A DNA stretch of 64,000 bases from Syntrophobacter fumaroxidans MPOB (GTDB taxonomy: Bacteria > Desulfobacterota > Syntrophobacteria > Syntrophobacterales > Syntrophobacteraceae). The stretch's first letter is position 1. Each line of letters starts with the position of its first letter. Position numbers and translations under genes: made by a program. A model generated the notes under the pieces. That model searched no databases and was not told the origin of the DNA. It was given only the letters and a program-made list of their open reading frames with translations. The stretch lies in NCBI RefSeq assembly GCF_000014965.1, contig NC_008554.1, positions 1 to 64,000 of the forward strand, given 5' to 3'. This document shows positions 18,602 through 28,279 of this stretch, piece by piece.

Positions 18602-18746
18602 TCCGTTCAAGATGACACAACACCTGACCGTCGGGAGGTGACGCGGGCGGGATAAACCCCGCCCCTTGCTACGGACCGATGTGCCCGTCAGACATACAAG
18701 GGGAGGGCTTTATGCCCTCCCGCCCAATGCACTCATCTTCAACGCA
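18602..18746 (+). repeat. Dispersed multi-hairpin repeat (copy A), MITE-like
   Basis: This 145-bp copy fills the gap between glnE and the selenocysteine hdrA. Imperfect ends are TCCGTTCAAGATG (18602-18614) and CATCTTCAACGCA (18734-18746). Inside are GGGCGGGATAAACCCCGCCC, ACCGATGTGCCCGT and the perfect hairpin GGGAGGGC-TTTAT-GCCCTCCC (18701-18721). As it lies between convergent genes, its hairpins may act as a terminator. Confidence 0.8.
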
Positions 18747-18754
18747 AAATTGTA

Positions 18755-21190
18755 TTATGAGGGTTTCTTCTTCCCGTTGCCGGCCTCGGCCAGGATGCGG
18801 ATCGTTTCGTCGATCTCTTCGGGGGTCACCTCGCGGCGCATCTTCTCGAGGTTCAGCATCACGTTCGAGAACCGGATGCCTTCGGCCGCGCTGATCCATT
18901 CGAGCTGGAGCCGGTCGGGCCGGATTCCCAGCTTCTCCATCTTCCTTCTCACCTTCGCCACCCGTTTTTCGGTCCAGTGGTTGGCGCTGATGTAGTGGCA
19001 GTCCCCGATGTGACAGCCGCTCACGAGGATCACCGGGGCGCCGAGGGCAAACCCGTGCCAGATGAAGGACTCGTCCACGCGGCCCGAACACATGGTGCGG
19101 ATCAGCCGGACGTTGGGCGGATACTGCAGCCGCGAGACTCCCGCGTAGTCCGCGCCGGCATAGGAACACCAGTTGCACGCGAAGGCGAGGATCTTGTCCC
19201 GGGGGCGATCCGCGAGCAGCGTGTCGATCTGGCCCAGGATCTGAACGTCCGTGAAGTGGTGCATGGTAATGGCGCCGAAAGGGCATTCGGCGGCACACGT
19301 GCCGCACCCGGCGCACGCCGCTGTGTTCACTACTGCGGGGGTCTTTTTCTTCGTGTCCACGGTGACGGCGTTGTAAGGGCAGACCTCGGCGCAACGGCCG
19401 CACGCCTTGCAATGCTCCGGGATCACCTCGGAAGTGATCGGTTCGGTAAGGATTTCTCCCTTGTGCATGAGGCGGATCGCTCTGGCCGCCGCGGCGGACG
19501 CCTGGGTCACGCTTTCCTTGATATCCTTGGGGCCTTCGGCGCAGCCCGCGTAGAAAAACCCGCGCGTGGCCGCGTCCACCGGCTGGAGCTTGGGATGGGC
19601 TTCGAGAAAAAAACCGTCCGAGGTGAGCTGCAGGCCGAGCATCTCCTGGAGCTTCCGGACCGTCTTGGAGGGCTTCATGCCGATGGCCAGCACCAGCATG
19701 TCGAGGTCGTGGAATTCCACCGTGCCCGTGGCGGTATTCTCCACCGCCACGCGAAGGCTCCCATCCTCTTTTTCCTCCACCGTTCCCGGCAGCCCTCGAA
19801 CATAATGGACGCCGAGGCGCCGGCTGCGCGTGTAGAGGTCCTCGAACCCCTTTCCGAAGGCGCGGATGTCGATGTAGAAAACCTTCACGTCGACATCCGG
19901 GTAATGTTCCTTCAAGACCAGGGTGCTCTTCACGGTGTTCATGCAGCAGACATTGGAGCAGTAGGAGCTTCCCTTGCGCGCCGAACGGGAGCCGACGCAC
20001 TGCACGAACCCGATGGAACGCGGGTGTTTGCGGTCGGTGGGGCGGACCAGCTCTCCGCGCGTCGGTCCCCCCGCGTTGACGAGCCGCTCGAACTCGAGAC
20101 TCGTCAGCACGTTTTCAAACCGGGTGTACCCGTATTCGTCCAATTCCGTGGGATCGTAGGGTTCCATGCCCGTCGCCACGACCACGGACCCCACATTCTC
20201 CAGGATTTCCTCGTCGGACATGTGGAAGTTGATGCACTTTTTGTCGCATGCCTCGACGCACTTGGCGCACACGGCGGGGTTGTGCCCGAGACATTCGTTC
20301 ACGTTGATCACGTAGGCCGAAGGGACGGCCTGCGGAAAAGGCGAATAGACGGCCTTGCGCGAGGACAGCCCCAGGTTGAACTCGTCCGGGCGCACCACCG
20401 GGCAGACCTTCGCGCATTCGCCGCAGGCGGTGCATTCCTTTTCGGAAACGTACCTGGCCTTCTTGAGGATCTTGACTTCGAAATTTCCGACGTAACCCTT
20501 GACGTCCACCACTTCGCTCAGTGTGTGAAGCTTAATGCGGGGATGCCGCCCGGCATCCGTCATTTTCGGACCGAGAATTCAAATGGAGCAGTCCATGGTC
20601 GGGAACGTCTTGTCCAGCTTGGCCATGGTGCCGCCGATGGACGGCTTTCGTTCCACCAGCACGACGTCGTAGCCGTTGTCCGCCAGGTCCAGGGCGGCCT
20701 GAATGCCCGCGATGCCGCCGCCGATCACCAGGGTCTTCTTGTTGAGGGGCAGCCTGACGGGTTCGAGAGGGCGCAGGCCGCGAACCCGGGCCACCGCCAT
20801 TTTCGTGAGATCGACGGCCTTCTCGGTGGCGGCGACCGGATCGTTCATGTGAACCCAGCTGCAGTGCTCCCTCAAGTTGGCCATTTCCATGAGATAGGGG
20901 TTGATGCCCGCCGCGTTCACCATCTGCCGGAAAGTCGGCTCGTGCAGGCGGGGGGAACAGGAAGCCACCACGACGCGATCCAGCCGGTGTTCGGAGATGT
21001 CCTCCTTGATACCCTGCTGGCCGGGTTCGGAACAGGCATAGGGGATGTCCCTGGCGACCACCACGTCCTCGAGGACGGAAGCCGCTTGCGCCACAGCCCC
21101 GCAGTCCACGGTTCGGCCGATATTGAGCCCGCAGTGGCAGACGTAAACTCCAATGCGGGGCTGAGCTGTCAGACCGTTCGTTTTTCCCAT
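18755..21190 (-). CDS. hdrA: HdrA-like selenoprotein with C-terminal MvhD domain (UGA = Sec204)
   Basis: Two adjacent open frames in the same phase are joined by one TGA (20579-20581) and together make a complete HdrA of 811 residues. HdrA is the FAD/FeS flavoprotein of heterodisulfide-reductase-type complexes. The TGA falls exactly where HdrA has a conserved cysteine: TMDCSI-U-ILGPKM, so selenocysteine at residue 204 is expected. A hairpin, GGATGCC-GGGC-GGCATCC (20541-20558), begins 20 bases after the UGA. Other features are the N-terminal CHCG Fe-S region, FAD motif [13 protein letters not shown], four ferredoxin-type clusters ([36 protein letters not shown] and a longer CVEAC pattern), and a C-terminal MvhD/FlpD domain ([19 protein letters not shown]). 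Start 21190 fits MGKTNGL and an upstream GGAAGAG. It is the last gene of the kor-hdr operon. Confidence 0.9.
20541..20581 (-). promoter_or_regulatory. Selenocysteine UGA and SECIS-like hairpin of hdrA
   Basis: The TGA at 20579-20581 (minus strand) is followed 20 bases later by a perfect 7-bp stem with a GGGC tetraloop (20541-20558). Bacterial SECIS hairpins sit at about this distance inside the coding sequence and bind SelB. The loop is G-rich as expected, although not the E. coli GGUCU. Confidence 0.7.
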
Positions 21191-21464
21191 GTTCGAATCT
21201 CTTCCGAATGAGCGTTTGTCGTTTTGTTGTTTTGGGCGGGTTCCCAACCCGAAACGATCGGGGTTTCGCCGCACCCGATCGGGCAATGGTCATTCCCGCC
21301 CGTCAAGGGGTGCCGGGGTTTGTCCCGAAAGTCGCGGCAAGGTCGGATTCCGCCTCGTCCTGGTCGACGGAATCGATCCGCCGACCCACAAGGCACCGGC
21401 CGCGCGTCAACCGGGCCGGCGCACGCGATGCGCAACCCGCCGGATGCAAGCTCCCGGACACCGC

Positions 21465-23087
21465 CTACTCCCAACGGATGGTCCTGGCGATCACGCTGGT
21501 CAGGTCCATCAAGTCCATCCCGATCTCCTTCCCGAGCAGGGGGTCTTCCATTGCGCAGCGCAGGTGGATCTGGCACTTGGGGCAGGCCGTCACCAGCAGA
21601 TCGCTCCCGGTGGCCCGGGCCTGCCTCAGCCGCTTCACCTGCAGCGCCTTGGTGTAGCCGTCGCATCCGGTCCACGCACAGTTGCCGCAGCACAGGGCGG
21701 AAACGCCCCGGTCCTGCATCTCGCGAAAACCTTTGACCCGCAGCCGGTCGATGAGCTTGCGCGGCAGGTCCGCACGACCCTCCATGCGCGATAAACGGCA
21801 CGGGTCCTGGAAGGTGAGGCTGCGGTCGAGCGCCTCGAAGCCGACGGCCCCCTTGTCGATCTCCTTTTCCGCCAGGTCGAAGATGTGCGTCACGCGGAAG
21901 TTCACCGGGACGCCGTTTTCAGGGTAATCGCGCGCGAACGACCGGTAGCATTCGGGGCACGCCGTCACGACCTCCTCGATGCCCATCTTCTCGATGGCCT
22001 CCACGTTCAACCGCGCCAGGCGCAGGAAATTCTCCCGGTCCCCGGACCAGAGCAGGTCGTGCCCGCAGCACCGCTCACCGGGGAGAAGCGCGGGGGTCAC
22101 GTCGAAAAAATTGAGCAGGCGCAGGCTGTCGGCCAATATGTCCGACGTGTGGACGTCGAGATGGCGTCGGAAGAACTCGTCGAAATACGGAGCGCAACCG
22201 CCAAAAAAAAGGGTCTTGCTCTGCTGGTCCGTGCGGATCCCTTCCGGGAGGCATTTCCAGTGTTGGGTGCGCAGGTCCGGCGAGGTCATCGCCCGCATCA
22301 GGGACTGGAAGAACCCTTCGTGGGCTTCATGCCCGCTCTTCCCGGACGCCTTCTGGACGCAGCGCATTTCACGGATAAACGCCGGGAAATCGACGGCGGA
22401 AGGGCACCGGTCATAACAGATGCCGCAGGTCAGGCAGGACCAGACATCGTTTACCACGGCCGGCGTATTGCCCGAGCCCGCGATGATGGAGTTGGCGATG
22501 GCGCGGGGGGAATAGGGCCTTCCCGAGAGGGCCATCGGACACGCGGAGGAGCATTTCCCGCAGTCCTGGCACGCATAGACGTCGTGAGCCTTCAAGACTT
22601 CGGCGGTGTTGCGTCTTCCGTCGTGCGCGGGTTGCTTCAGCGGCACGGGGGTGACGGGGCTTTTTCCCATGCCCCGTACCTGGTCGGTGAAGTCGTTGAG
22701 AAAATCGAGCAGGGGCGAGGCTTCCTCGGGGAGAAAGGTGGCCAGGCGCAAACGGTCCTTTCCGAGGCCGAGAAGATCGAGGATTCCCCGGGCTCCCTCC
22801 ACGTTGCGTTCCGCGGTGTAGGTGCCCGCGCCGTAGCGGCAGGTTCCCGGGGTGCACCCGATGAGCGCCACGCCGTCGGCGCCCCGTTCGAAGGCTTTGA
22901 ACAGCAAGGTCTTGCTGATTCGCCCCGTGCACGGGATCCGGATCATCCTCACCTGGTGCGGGATGTCGCGGTCTTGGTCCTGAAGCGTCTGAAGAGCCGC
23001 GTGAGGACCCCAGTTGCACACAAACAGTACGATCTTTAGTTCGTCCATTCCCCTGCTCGTTTCATCGAAGTCGCGCGTGAACGTCAC
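21465..23087 (-). CDS. MvhD-HdrC-HdrB/D-like iron-sulfur fusion protein
   Basis: The 540-residue product combines three modules. Residues about 14-140 are an MvhD/FlpD domain (FVCNWGPHAALQ, IPCTGRISK, GCTPGTCRYGAG). Residues about 170-260 have two HdrC-type [4Fe-4S] motifs (CQDCGKCSSACP and CLTCGICYDRCP). The C-terminal half has two CCG domains (FFGGCAPYF with GERCCGHD, and FQDPCRLSR with LCCGNCAWTGC), as in HdrB/HdrD, which hold the noncubane clusters that cleave disulfides. It is probably the thiol/disulfide-active unit working with the HdrA proteins beside it. The start is GTG 23087, overlapping the upstream stop in GTGA and preceded by GAGGAG; an ATG at 23048 is the alternative. Its physiological disulfide is unknown. 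Confidence 0.85.
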   Translation of the reverse strand: MTFTRDFDETSRGMDELKIVLFVCNWGPHAALQTLQDQDRDIPHQVRMIRIPCTGRISKTLLFKAFERGADGVALIGCTPGTCRYGAGTYTAERNVEGARGILDLLGLGKDRLRLATFLPEEASPLLDFLNDFTDQVRGMGKSPVTPVPLKQPAHDGRRNTAEVLKAHDVYACQDCGKCSSACPMALSGRPYSPRAIANSIIAGSGNTPAVVNDVWSCLTCGICYDRCPSAVDFPAFIREMRCVQKASGKSGHEAHEGFFQSLMRAMTSPDLRTQHWKCLPEGIRTDQQSKTLFFGGCAPYFDEFFRRHLDVHTSDILADSLRLLNFFDVTPALLPGERCCGHDLLWSGDRENFLRLARLNVEAIEKMGIEEVVTACPECYRSFARDYPENGVPVNFRVTHIFDLAEKEIDKGAVGFEALDRSLTFQDPCRLSRMEGRADLPRKLIDRLRVKGFREMQDRGVSALCCGNCAWTGCDGYTKALQVKRLRQARATGSDLLVTACPKCQIHLRCAMEDPLLGKEIGMDLMDLTSVIARTIRWE

Positions 23088-26000
23088 GACAGTATCTCCT
23101 CGATCATCTGCTCCAGGAAGAGCTGATCGCGATACGGGCTGTCGGCCGCATCGGAGGGGCAGACGGAGATGCAGTTGCCGCACCCCTTGCAGAGGGCTTC
23201 ATCGACCACGGCATGGGAGCCGCCCAGCCCGTTCTTCCGGAAGCTGATCGCCTGGTAGGGGCATGCCTGCAGACAGCGCCCGCACCCGCGGCAGCGGCTT
23301 TCGTCGACGGAAACCGTGTACCCCTTGTTCTGCCGCGGACTGCGAGGCATCACCGATGCCGCGAGGATGGCGGACGCGGTGCCCTTGATCCTCTCGGAAA
23401 GCTTGATCCCGGGAGGATTCGCCAGGAACAGCCCGGGAATCGAAGTGGCACCGGGGAAAAAATAGGGGGTTCCGGTCATTCCCCGTTTCTGCATGCGCGA
23501 TTCCACCGGGTGCGGCGGCAGCTCGGTCATGGGCACGTACGGGACCCTCCTGCGGGATTCCTCTCCCAGGATCACGGCGCCCACGTGGAACACCTGCAAC
23601 GATCCATCCGTTTCGACGATGACCTGGAAATTGCCGACGGTGCCTCGAAGGCTCGTCACGGCGGATCCCCTGAAATTGTGGATATTCGGGTGATCGAGCT
23701 GCTCGGCGAGCGGTTCCCCGACGGTCCCGAACAGGAACACTTCCATGCCGGTTCGGGCCAGGGTCAGCGCGCTCTTGAGAGCCGCCTCCGAGTCCCCGAT
23801 CACGGCGGTCGTGAAATTGTACGGGCGGGCGGGAGACGGCATGCTTTTCAGTTTCCTCGCCCGGCCGATGGACCGGTCCAAAAGCCCCTTGAAGCGTTTC
23901 ATGGCAAGTTGGGGATCGGTTCTCAGGAGTCGCAGGACCTCGCCCCGGAGGTTGCAGGTTTCGGCCATGGCCCGCGTGACGCCCGTGCCGTGGAAAAGCG
24001 AGTTCTTGAGACGGGCGCGCTGGTCCGTGCAGGCGCTGCAGATGAAGTCGAGCGGGCAGCAGACGCAGGATGCCAGGACGATCCGGGTCAATCCCTTCTC
24101 GCGGATGGTCCTCAGGATGGCCGCCGAACCTTCCGGGGAACAGGCCGACGCGATAACCTCGAGAACCTCCACGTTGGGCCGCGCACCGAGCTCTTCGGCA
24201 TAGTGGTTCAGCTCCGCCGGCCACCCGTAGGCGTCGTTGCACCGGCAGACGAACACGCCGATGCGCAGATCGGCGGAAAGCTGCGGATCGGGCGGCGAGA
24301 TGGACAGCCCGTGCCCTCTCAACCGCTGCACCCCTCCGCCGACCATGACCATGGCTTCGGCCGCCGCGGCAAAACCGCGCATCATCATGGCATGGGCGTC
24401 TTCGCGGGCGGACTTGGTGCTGTACGCACGGAGCACGTCTTCGCCCTTCACCGCGGGCGCCGCCTCCGGGTCCGCGATGATGACGACTCCCGCGTGTTCC
24501 ACGCCTTCGGAAACGCGGTCGTCGTGCATGATGGTGTTGGGGGAGATGCAGTATTCGGCGCACTGGAGACATTCCGAGCATATCCCGCACTGAAGGCAGC
24601 GGGCCGCTTCCGAACAGGCCTGGGTTTCGTCCAGGCCGAGCGCCACCTCGACGAATCCGTCCTTCCTCGCCATGGGCTGCCGCTCGGGCATCTTGACCCG
24701 CGCGATGGACGGAAGATCCGGCGCAATAGGCGGGAAGTCCCTGTCTTCCGGCCGGTTCGGGAGATGGTGCGGCCGGGCTTCGCCGCTCAGCCGACAGTGA
24801 ACGGCCAGGGCCGCTTCACGGCCCGAGGCCATGGCCCTGACTACGGAGGAGGCCCCCGTGACGGCGTCCCCTGCCGCGTAGACGTCGGCCAGGCTCGTCA
24901 TCCGGTCGTTATCGGTCCGGATAGTTCCGCTCCGGGTGAGCTCGATGCAGCCTTCGAATCCCTCGCGGTCGGCAACCTGGCCTATGGCCACGACGGCCCG
25001 GTCGAATGCGGCTTCGAACGATTTGCCGCCCGGGACCGGAACCGGCCAGGGGATTCCGTTGGCGTCCGGTTCTCCGGGCTTCGTCTCAACGCACCGAAGA
25101 CCGCTCAGTTTGCCGCCGCCGCCGAGGAATTCGACCACCTTGGCGCGGTCCACGATGGCGATGCCTTCCTCGCGCGCTGCGATGACCTCGTCGGGGTCCG
25201 CAGGAATGAGGTCTTCGGGGAACCAGGACAGGATGGTGACCTTCGCTCCGAGCCTCACGCATGCCCTGGCTACATCGAACGCCGCGTTGCCGTCCCCGAT
25301 GACGGCGACGCTTTCGTGCAGGGCGGCGATTTCCCCCCGGTAGAGGCGCCCCAGGAATTCGAGGCAGCCCTCGACGCGCTCCAGTGCTTCGCCGGGAACC
25401 CCCAGCTTCCGGTCGGTCCAGGCGCCCGTGGTCAGAATGACGGCGGCGTGGCTTTCAAGAAGCCCGGGAATGTCCGTCCGCATGTCGATGGCCGATGACG
25501 TCCGGATGGAAACGCCCATCCGCTCGATGGCGCCGATTTCGCGGTCCAGGATATCGCGCGGCAGGCGATGGGGTCCCATGCCGAAGCGCAGGAGGCCTCC
25601 GGGCAGGGATTCTTTTTCGAACACGGTGACCGGATATCCCCATCTTGCCAGATCCGCCGCCGCCGCCAGCCCCGCGGGGCCGGAGCCCACTATGGCGACG
25701 GACTCGGACCGCCCGGCGCTTTGCGGGACGAGGGGCCTTTGCGGTTCCGTTCCGGCGTGGTCGGCCGCGAAGCGCTTGAGGTCACGGATGGCCAGGGGAG
25801 CGTCCAACTCGTTTCGACGGCAGGCCGCCTCACAGGGGTGAGTGCACACGCGGCCGCAAATGCCCGGCAGGACATTGTCCCGGCGGATGAGCTCCAGGGC
25901 CTCGGCGAATCTCCCGACCCGGATCAGGGCCACGTAGCCCTGGACATTCACGCCCAGAGGACAGTTGGCCTGGCACAGGGGCTTGCGCCGCTTGTCGATG

Positions 26001-26434
26001 AACGGCCGCCCGGGCAGACTCTGCCTGCCGTTGTACCGGATCGGTCTGGTCCCGTCCCCGGCCGCCGCCGGACAGACCTCGGCGCAGCGTCCGCAGAGCG
26101 TGCAGCGCTCCGGATCGACAAAGGTCGGATTCTTGCGGTATCGAGCGCAGAACCCCTGGGGAGTGTGCTTGATCGACTGCACTTCGCCGGGAAGGATGCA
26201 CCGTATGCGAGGGTTCTTCAGTATGCGCAGCAAACCGGGGCGGTGTGCGTAGTTGAGCAGCAGCCCCGAGGAGAGCCGCCACTCCTCGCGGGCCAGCTTT
26301 TCATTGAGATCGGGGTCGCGATCGATGAGCGTCACGGGAATCCCCATTTCCCCCAGCTTGTTGGCGGCGGCGATTCCGGCGGGGGTCGCACCGATGACCA
26401 GAACCCGGTGAAGGCGGTCTTTGGCGGTTCGCAT
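23084..26434 (-). CDS. GltD-type NAD(P)H oxidoreductase fused within an HdrA-like protein
   Basis: This 1116-residue flavoprotein starts like HdrA (VLVIGATPAGIAAANKL, residues 11-27) with a ferredoxin motif [12 protein letters not shown] (111-122). A glutamate-synthase-small-subunit module then begins: cysteines CQANCP and CGRVCTHPCEAAC (154-205), FAD motif VGSGPAGLAAAADL (about 249-262), NAD(P) motif VIGDGNAAFDVA, and AAGDAVTGAS. A CLQCGICSECLQC cluster follows. From about residue 830 the HdrA pattern resumes (FVCRCNDAYG, SACSPEG), ending in two ferredoxin motifs (CRGCGRCLQACP, CKGCGNCISVCP). The conserved HdrA cysteine motif (DCSxC) is missing from the N-terminal part. It probably links NAD(P)H to the FeS partners. 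Start 26434 overlaps the korC stop in TGATG, with AAAGGAG upstream. Confidence 0.85.
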   Translation of the reverse strand: MRTAKDRLHRVLVIGATPAGIAAANKLGEMGIPVTLIDRDPDLNEKLAREEWRLSSGLLLNYAHRPGLLRILKNPRIRCILPGEVQSIKHTPQGFCARYRKNPTFVDPERCTLCGRCAEVCPAAAGDGTRPIRYNGRQSLPGRPFIDKRRKPLCQANCPLGVNVQGYVALIRVGRFAEALELIRRDNVLPGICGRVCTHPCEAACRRNELDAPLAIRDLKRFAADHAGTEPQRPLVPQSAGRSESVAIVGSGPAGLAAAADLARWGYPVTVFEKESLPGGLLRFGMGPHRLPRDILDREIGAIERMGVSIRTSSAIDMRTDIPGLLESHAAVILTTGAWTDRKLGVPGEALERVEGCLEFLGRLYRGEIAALHESVAVIGDGNAAFDVARACVRLGAKVTILSWFPEDLIPADPDEVIAAREEGIAIVDRAKVVEFLGGGGKLSGLRCVETKPGEPDANGIPWPVPVPGGKSFEAAFDRAVVAIGQVADREGFEGCIELTRSGTIRTDNDRMTSLADVYAAGDAVTGASSVVRAMASGREAALAVHCRLSGEARPHHLPNRPEDRDFPPIAPDLPSIARVKMPERQPMARKDGFVEVALGLDETQACSEAARCLQCGICSECLQCAEYCISPNTIMHDDRVSEGVEHAGVVIIADPEAAPAVKGEDVLRAYSTKSAREDAHAMMMRGFAAAAEAMVMVGGGVQRLRGHGLSISPPDPQLSADLRIGVFVCRCNDAYGWPAELNHYAEELGARPNVEVLEVIASACSPEGSAAILRTIREKGLTRIVLASCVCCPLDFICSACTDQRARLKNSLFHGTGVTRAMAETCNLRGEVLRLLRTDPQLAMKRFKGLLDRSIGRARKLKSMPSPARPYNFTTAVIGDSEAALKSALTLARTGMEVFLFGTVGEPLAEQLDHPNIHNFRGSAVTSLRGTVGNFQVIVETDGSLQVFHVGAVILGEESRRRVPYVPMTELPPHPVESRMQKRGMTGTPYFFPGATSIPGLFLANPPGIKLSERIKGTASAILAASVMPRSPRQNKGYTVSVDESRCRGCGRCLQACPYQAISFRKNGLGGSHAVVDEALCKGCGNCISVCPSDAADSPYRDQLFLEQMIEEILS

Positions 26435-27054
26435 CACAGGGCTCCTTTCTTTCCTTCGGCCTTCTTCTGACGGCCCTTGAGGACCGCGGCGCCATAGTCG
26501 TAGCCCTTGTTGAACGCGGCAAGGTTGAGCTCTTCGGTGCCTTTGGGGACGGATTCCGTCACGGTCTGTCGGGCGGCCTCCGTACTGATCGCGCCGGCAA
26601 CCGCGGTGAAAAACCCGAGCATCACGATGTTGGCCATCATTTTCCTGCCCATCTCTTCGGCCAGCCGGGTGGCGGGGATGGAAAAGAACGCGGCGCACCG
26701 GGCTTCCGGAGGGTTGACCAGGTCCTGGTCCACGATCAGGATGGAATTCTCCCCCAGGAGCCCCCCGTACTTTTCGAAACCGCCCTGGGACATGCAGATC
26801 AGGATGTCGGGCTTCCGCACGTAAGGGTAGTGAATGGCCTGATCGGAGATGATCACCTGAGCGCTGCACGCACCGCCCCGGGCTTCGGGGCCGTAGGATT
26901 GGGTCAGAGTGCTCTGCTTGCGGTCCCGCAGCCCGGCGGCCTTGCCGACGATCTGCCCGGCCAGAACGATTCCCTGACCGCCGAAACCGGTGATGATAAT
27001 CTCCTTTCGGACGGCGACCGCCGCCTTCACGCTGTTGCCATGCTTTGTGGTCAT
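26434..27054 (-). CDS. korC: 2-oxoacid:ferredoxin oxidoreductase, gamma subunit
   Basis: The 206-residue product is the gamma subunit of the pyruvate/2-oxoglutarate:ferredoxin oxidoreductase family (IIITGFGGQGIVLAG, TQSYGPEARGGACSAQV). The enzyme converts a 2-oxoacid and CoA to acyl-CoA and CO2, passing electrons to ferredoxin, and is reversible. The subunit order D-A-B-C suggests 2-oxoglutarate (Kor), but substrate cannot be read from sequence. Start 27054 has GGAGG upstream. The stop overlaps the next start, indicating translational coupling with the GltD-HdrA fusion. Confidence 0.9.
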   Translation of the reverse strand: MTTKHGNSVKAAVAVRKEIIITGFGGQGIVLAGQIVGKAAGLRDRKQSTLTQSYGPEARGGACSAQVIISDQAIHYPYVRKPDILICMSQGGFEKYGGLLGENSILIVDQDLVNPPEARCAAFFSIPATRLAEEMGRKMMANIVMLGFFTAVAGAISTEAARQTVTESVPKGTEELNLAAFNKGYDYGAAVLKGRQKKAEGKKGAL

Positions 27055-27085
27055 ATTCCGCAAATCCTCCTGCCTCCGGGCACGC

Positions 27086-27928
27086 TTACATGGAAGCGGA
27101 CGAGGCCGGTCGGCACGTCTTGTCGTACGAATCGGAGTACGTGGGCCGCTCGGTGTCGATGAACTTGCCCAGGGTGATGCCCCGGTTGTAGTCCAGAATG
27201 ACTTCGGCGGGATGCGCGCCGTTTTTCGTGATCGTGCGTTCCTGGTAGAACCGCAGGGAATCCAGGGGCTTTTCACGGTTGCGCCTCCCGTAGCCGGTGG
27301 GGCAGGGGGCGAGCACCTCGATGAAAGAGAACCCGTGACGCGTCAGGGCTTCTTCCATCGACTTCGTCAGATCCCGGGTGTGCAGCACCGTCCAGCGGGC
27401 GATGTAGGTCGCCCCCGCGGCAAAGGCCAACAGCGGCAGGTTGAACGGCGGTTCCGGATTCCCCGAGGGCGTCGTGGTCGTCTTGGCCATGCACGGGGTC
27501 GTCGCCGCAGCCTGGCCGCCGGTCATCCCGTAGTTCAGATTGTTGACGCAGATCACCGTCAGATCGATGTTGCGCCGCGCCGCATGGATGAAGTGATTAC
27601 CCCCGATGGCAAAAAGGTCGCCGTCGCCGCTGAACACCACCACGTTCAATTCGGGATTGGCCAGCTTCATGCCCGTGGCGAAGGGGATGGCCCGCCCGTG
27701 GGTGGTGTGGTAGGAGTCGAGCCTGGTGTAGCCGGCACCCCGCCCGGAACACCCGATTCCCGATACCACGGCGGTCTTCTTGAGATCGATTCCGCTCGCC
27801 TGCATGGCGACCAGGCAGGCGGAAAAGGCGGTGCCGATGCCGCAGCCCGGGCACCAGATGTGCGGGATGCGATCCGTGCGCAGCAAACCGTCCAGCGGAT
27901 GGTCTTTTCGTTTCCTGGTCCTGTCCAT
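27086..27928 (-). CDS. korB: 2-oxoacid:ferredoxin oxidoreductase, beta (TPP-binding) subunit
   Basis: The 280-residue product carries the thiamine diphosphate motif GDGD...NN (FSGDGDLFAIGG followed by VNNLNYGMTGGQ) and the N-terminal cysteines WCPGCGIG that help bind a cluster in this family. Length is normal for KorB-type subunits. Start 27928 has a perfect GGAGG seven bases away. The gene follows korA after a 351-base gap and precedes korC by 31 bases. Confidence 0.92.
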   Translation of the reverse strand: MDRTRKRKDHPLDGLLRTDRIPHIWCPGCGIGTAFSACLVAMQASGIDLKKTAVVSGIGCSGRGAGYTRLDSYHTTHGRAIPFATGMKLANPELNVVVFSGDGDLFAIGGNHFIHAARRNIDLTVICVNNLNYGMTGGQAAATTPCMAKTTTTPSGNPEPPFNLPLLAFAAGATYIARWTVLHTRDLTKSMEEALTRHGFSFIEVLAPCPTGYGRRNREKPLDSLRFYQERTITKNGAHPAEVILDYNRGITLGKFIDTERPTYSDSYDKTCRPASSASM

Positions 27929-28279
27929 TGGACCTCCTGTTTCAAAACGGGGGTCAAGCCGCCGGGGAGGCGTCTTCCCCGGCCGCGTGGCTGACGTTTG
28001 GCCCCAAATGTCGTCCGGCTCGGGGCCGGAATCCGTTAGGCCTCGATGAGCCGGCCTTCCCGACGGCACGGCAACGACGGGGATGATTCCCAGGCCCTGC
28101 GGGAAAATTTCCCGGCATGGCGCATCCAAATGCTTTGCGGCGAACCTCCGGTTCATGGCCTTTCGTTTGAGAGGGCAACCCTCGCCTCCGCGAAAGCCGG
28201 AGACCGCAGCGTTTTCATAAATTCCCGTAGTTCGCGGGAGATGACGAAAGAAGGCTTCCCGCGCGCTTTCAACCGTTCG
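27929..28279. other. Gap between korA and korB
   Basis: This 351-base gap is unusually long for subunits of one enzyme. I see no gene, hairpin with T-run or known motif in it. Confidence 0.4.

Noticed and set aside
27929-28156. N-terminal extension of korB into the korA-korB gap
   Set aside because: The extension has no family similarity and a perfect ribosome site precedes ATG 27928.
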